Of a stretch of DNA of 16,035 bases, positions 13,622 through 16,035 are shown piece by piece. Source of the DNA: Oxalobacteraceae bacterium UBA5157. GTDB taxonomy: Bacteria; Pseudomonadota; Gammaproteobacteria; Burkholderiales; Burkholderiaceae_D. Below the pieces are notes generated by a model. It was not told the DNA's origin. It saw nothing but the letters and a program-made list of their open reading frames with translations, and searched no databases. The position numbers were made by a program, and so were the translations under genes. Position 1 is the first letter of the stretch. Every line of letters begins with the position of its first letter. The stretch spans positions 1 through 16,035 of the forward strand of contig DHXL01000396.1 of the NCBI GenBank assembly GCA_002415335.1. Reading direction: 5' to 3'.

Positions 13622-14878
13622 TTAACTTGCAAGTAGTTTGTTGATCCGCACCGTCGCAGGCGGATGCGAATCGTAGAACGCGGAGTGGACCGGGTCCGGT
13701 GTCAGCGTCGACGCATTGTCCTCATAAAGCTTGACCAGCGCCGACACCAGATCCTGCGCATCGGTATATTTGGCTGCGAATGCATCGGCTTCGAATTCGT
13801 GCTTGCGCGACGTGACCGAATTGAGCGGCGAGAACAGGAACGTGAACACGGGCAACACCAGCGCGAATAGAATCAGGGCCATCGCGTCATTACTGGCCAG
13901 CAGCATCGGCTCGACGCCGAGGCCGGTATAGAACCAGACCTGGGTTTTCAGATAGCCCAGCAGCGCCAGGAATGCGAGCGAAATCCCGAACATGACGGCG
14001 ATGCGCTTGACGATATGCTTCAGCTTGAAATGGCCTAGCTCATGTGCCAGGACAGCCTCGATTTCCTGCGGCGCCAGGCGCGCCAGCAAGGTGTCGAAAA
14101 AAACGATGCGCTTGGCCGCGCCGAACCCGGAGAAATAGGCGTTGCCGTGCGCGCTGCGCTTGGAGCCATCCATCACGAACAATCCTTTCGATGCGAAGCC
14201 GACGCGCTGCATCAGTTTTTCGATGCGGCTGCGCAGACTATCATCGGTCAGCGGCGTGAATTTGTTGAACAAAGGTGCAATCACGCTCGGATACAGCACC
14301 AGCATCAGCAACTGGAAACCGCTCCATACCAGCCATGCGTAAAACCACCACAAGCCGCCGGATTTTTCCATCAGCGTGAGGATCACCCAGATCAGCGGCA
14401 AGCCGATCGCCGCGCCGAGCAGGATGCCCTTGGCCATATCGGCGAAGAACAAGCCGCGCGTCATCTTGTTGAACCCGAAACGCTGTTCCAGCACAAACTG
14501 GCGGTAATATTCGAACGGCAAATCGATCGCACCCGAGATCAGCACAAACGCAACCAGCAAGGCGATTTGATACCCCATGCCGCGGCCGGTAAAATGGACC
14601 ATGGTGGTTGAAAGCCACTGCAGGCCGCCGAACAGCGTAAAACCGATCAGCACCGCAGTGCTGACCAGCAACGTCAACAGGCCGGACTTGGTCTTGGCGA
14701 CCGTGTAATCAGCGGCTTTTTGATGGGCGGCGAGCGAGACTTTTTCGGCGAACTGGGACGGCACCGCACTGCGATGGGCCAGCACATGACGAATATGGCG
14801 CGAGGCAAGCCAAAAACGAAGCGCCACTGTGAGGATCAGGAAACCAATGAACAAAACCGAAAATGCGAGTGAATACAT
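13622..14878 (-). CDS. M48 family membrane metalloprotease, Ste24/CAAX-protease type
   Basis: This 418-residue integral inner-membrane zinc protease starts with a membrane helix (about 3-22) and an N-terminal multi-helix region resembling Peptidase_M48_N (helices near 66-86, 103-120, 150-170 and 177-203). The catalytic domain follows. The zinc site is HELGH (279-283) in EAVLAHELGHFKLKH, with the third ligand Glu361 in RKHEFEADAFAAKY. Upstream SKRSAHGNAYFSGFGAAKRI (239-258) and DSHPPATVRI near the C-terminus fit the Ste24-like branch rather than HtpX, which is shorter. Bacteria lack prenylated CAAX substrates, so the role is probably membrane protein quality control; this is inferred. AGG lies about seven bases before the ATG. 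It is the first gene of the minus-strand operon and diverges from orn. Confidence 0.93.
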   Translation of the reverse strand: MYSLAFSVLFIGFLILTVALRFWLASRHIRHVLAHRSAVPSQFAEKVSLAAHQKAADYTVAKTKSGLLTLLVSTAVLIGFTLFGGLQWLSTTMVHFTGRGMGYQIALLVAFVLISGAIDLPFEYYRQFVLEQRFGFNKMTRGLFFADMAKGILLGAAIGLPLIWVILTLMEKSGGLWWFYAWLVWSGFQLLMLVLYPSVIAPLFNKFTPLTDDSLRSRIEKLMQRVGFASKGLFVMDGSKRSAHGNAYFSGFGAAKRIVFFDTLLARLAPQEIEAVLAHELGHFKLKHIVKRIAVMFGISLAFLALLGYLKTQVWFYTGLGVEPMLLASNDAMALILFALVLPVFTFLFSPLNSVTSRKHEFEADAFAAKYTDAQDLVSALVKLYEDNASTLTPDPVHSAFYDSHPPATVRINKLLAS

Positions 14879-14932
14879 GCGATGCCTGTGAGAAAATGGC
14901 CGATCAATGAATAACAGGCCCTTGCAGGGCGC

Positions 14933-14954
14933 GTCAGCGCCGGCAGGCGCTGAC
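14933..14954. repeat. Perfect 9-bp inverted repeat between M48 gene and orn
   Basis: GTCAGCGCC (14933-14941) and GGCGCTGAC (14946-14954) are perfect inverted repeats separated by GGCA. A smaller pair, GCCC/GGGC (14918-14930), lies next to it. It is in the 134-base divergent gap, 58 bases before orn and 54 bases before the M48 gene. It could be a regulator's operator or a hairpin in the orn leader; no T run follows, so it is not a terminator. Confidence 0.5.
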
Positions 14955-15012
14955 CGTTACGCAGGCGTGGTGCACGCACCGCGAAACTCCTGCCACACCT
15001 AAGGGAACAATT

Positions 15013-15600
15013 ATGTCACAAGCCACGGAATTATCGCTGCCGCCGACCACGCCGGCCCGCCCCAATGAATTCAATCTGGTATGGGTCGACATGGAGATGA
15101 CCGGGCTCGACCCCGACAACGACCGTATCATCGAAGTCGCGGTGGTCGTGACCGACTCGCACCTGAATATCCTGGCCGAAGGCCCAGTATTCGCGATCCA
15201 CCAGTCCGACGCGGCGCTGGACGGCATGGATGCCTGGAATAAGGGGACACATGGCCGCTCGGGTCTGATCGAACGGGTCAAGGCATCGACCGTGACCGAA
15301 GCCGATGCCGAAGTGGCCCTGATCGATTTCCTCAAGCACTTCGTGCCGGGCGGAAAATCGCCGATGTGCGGCAACACGATTTGCCAGGACCGCCGCTTCA
15401 TGGCGCGCGGCATGCCCAAGCTGGAAGCGTTCTTTCACTACCGCAATCTCGACGTGTCGACGCTGAAGGAATTGTGCAAACGCTGGAAGCCGGAGATTGC
15501 CAACGGGTTCAAGAAGCATCAGAAACACACCGCGCTGGCTGACATCATCGAATCGGTCGAAGAGCTGCGCTATTATCGTGAACACTTCATCAAGGTTTAA
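15013..15600 (+). CDS. orn: Oligoribonuclease
   Basis: Orn is the DEDDh 3'-5' exonuclease that turns RNA dinucleotides, including pGpG from cyclic di-GMP breakdown, into mononucleotides; it is essential in many proteobacteria. The 195-residue protein has a slightly longer N-terminus than E. coli Orn (181), with a non-conserved first 18 residues (MSQATELSLPPTTPARPN). The active-site residues are D26 and E28 in WVDMEMTGLD, D126 in GNTICQDRRFM, and H172 with D177 in KKHQKHTALADI. The start has AAGGGA six bases upstream. It diverges from the M48-phhB-rsgA operon. No good terminator is seen after the stop; the only structure is a weak CCAGG/CCTGG hairpin near 15616-15631. Confidence 0.97.
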   Translation: MSQATELSLPPTTPARPNEFNLVWVDMEMTGLDPDNDRIIEVAVVVTDSHLNILAEGPVFAIHQSDAALDGMDAWNKGTHGRSGLIERVKASTVTEADAEVALIDFLKHFVPGGKSPMCGNTICQDRRFMARGMPKLEAFFHYRNLDVSTLKELCKRWKPEIANGFKKHQKHTALADIIESVEELRYYREHFIKV

Positions 15601-15798
15601 CGGCGTCCAGTCAATCCAGGCCTTTCCCTGGCGGTGAAAAAGAACAGCCTGCTGATCGAATTTCTGCATCGGGCCGCAGCGTAACGATCGATCGTGCAGG
15701 CGTTCTCCGCGCATAAGCTCTGTCTACTTGCGCAAATTCAAATTACTTAAGACAAGCTTGTGAAAAATCAAGGTCGTTTCATTCCTCACGTCTACATT

Positions 15799-15825
15799 CA
15801 AATTGATCGTATTCAAATCAATTTG
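15799..15825 (+). promoter_or_regulatory. AT-rich inverted repeat upstream of the lipoprotein gene
   Basis: CAAATTGAT (15799-15807) and ATCAATTTG (15817-15825) form a perfect 9-bp inverted repeat with a nine-base spacer, 22 bases before the next start codon. The octamer ATTCAAAT occurs three times nearby (15736-15743, 15796-15803, 15811-15818). The arrangement resembles an operator overlapping the promoter or leader. The rest of the 247-base gap (15601-15847) holds no gene that I can support, and its last 130 bases are clearly more AT-rich than the genes. Confidence 0.45.
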
Positions 15826-15847
15826 GCGGGCAACTCAGGAGAACAAA

Positions 15848-16035
15848 ATGAAACATATTTCTATATTTCAAGTAATTGGAATGATGGCGGTGTCGAGTAT
15901 GATTCTGGCCGGATGCGGAGGCGGCGGAGGCGGCGATACGACAACACTAGCGTCAACGACCCCGTCAACGACCCCGACAGCGGATCCGAGCCCAGCGCCG
16001 ACTCCGACGCCGACTCCAACTCCCACGCCAACTCC
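15848..16035 (+). CDS. Putative lipoprotein with Pro-Thr repeat linker (3' end outside window)
   Basis: The frame runs from ATG 15848 to the window end, 62 codons. AGGAG (15837-15841) six bases before the ATG is an excellent ribosome-binding site. The signal peptide MKHISIFQVIGMMAVSSMIL leads to a type II cleavage site LAGC with lipid-modified C23. Six Gly follow (residues 24-29), then a Ser/Thr/Pro segment (STTPSTTPTADPSPAP) and a run of PT dipeptides that continues past the window. This is the common layout of a lipid anchor plus a flexible extracytoplasmic linker leading to a folded domain that cannot be seen. There is no Asp at +2, so outer-membrane sorting is likely by the E. coli rule, though that rule is not certain here. 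The function is unknown. Confidence 0.8.
   Translation, partial: MKHISIFQVIGMMAVSSMILAGCGGGGGGDTTTLASTTPSTTPTADPSPAPTPTPTPTPTPT
15951..16035 (+). repeat. In-frame tandem repeats encoding Thr/Pro linker
   Basis: CGTCAACGACCC occurs twice in direct tandem (15951-15962 and 15963-15974), coding for a repeated Ser-Thr-Thr-Pro. From about 15995 a looser repeat built on ACGCCGACTCC encodes (Pro-Thr)n and reaches the window end. The first unit is 12 bases, so gain or loss of that unit would change linker length without shifting frame. Confidence 0.75.

Noticed and set aside
15601..15684. In-frame open stretch of 27 codons after the orn stop codon, as a possible read-through extension
   Set aside because: Orn already has its complete family C-terminus, the stop has no read-through context that I recognise, and short open runs are expected by chance.

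Overview
The window is compact chromosomal DNA, moderately GC-rich. It looks like a betaproteobacterium of the order Burkholderiales, most likely the Oxalobacteraceae. This rests on the style of the encoded proteins and on the run of housekeeping genes (orn, an M48 protease, a pterin dehydratase, rsgA, argF, argG); I could not check it by database search. I see no insertion sequence, prophage, CRISPR array, tRNA or rRNA.

Left part (1-4695, all plus strand). The window opens inside tldD, which lacks its 5' end. A small doubtful ORF and a cupin-domain protein follow. Next is a DAHP synthase gene (aroG), the entry step of aromatic amino-acid synthesis. Its leader encodes a 23-residue peptide packed with Phe and Tyr codons, followed by mutually exclusive RNA pairings and an intrinsic terminator. 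This reads as a classical transcription attenuator and is the most interesting element here. After the aroG terminator come an orphan periplasmic substrate-binding-like protein and a small glycine-rich membrane protein (DUF1269-like) with its own candidate promoter.

Middle part (4733-9640). On the minus strand, yajQ is followed closely by a periplasmic retropepsin-like aspartic protease. murB (plus strand) diverges from yajQ and converges on ppnP (minus strand). Next is a two-gene ABC-2 exporter (minus strand), in which the ATPase gene precedes the permease gene and the two are translationally coupled.

Right part (9707-16035). On the minus strand, the order of transcription is M48 protease, phhB, rsgA, argF, argG, ending at an intrinsic terminator about 140 bases past argG. 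The first three genes are packed almost end to end. argF has a candidate promoter of its own, and a terminator-shaped hairpin ends four bases before its start codon. orn (oligoribonuclease) diverges from the M48 gene across a perfect palindrome. The window closes in the first 62 codons of a lipoprotein with a Pro-Thr repeat linker, preceded by an AT-rich region carrying an inverted repeat.

Most genes are ordinary core functions: peptide maturation, aromatic and arginine synthesis, cell wall, ribosome assembly and RNA turnover. The novelty lies in the regulatory DNA, chiefly the aroG leader and, less certainly, the argF 5' region.
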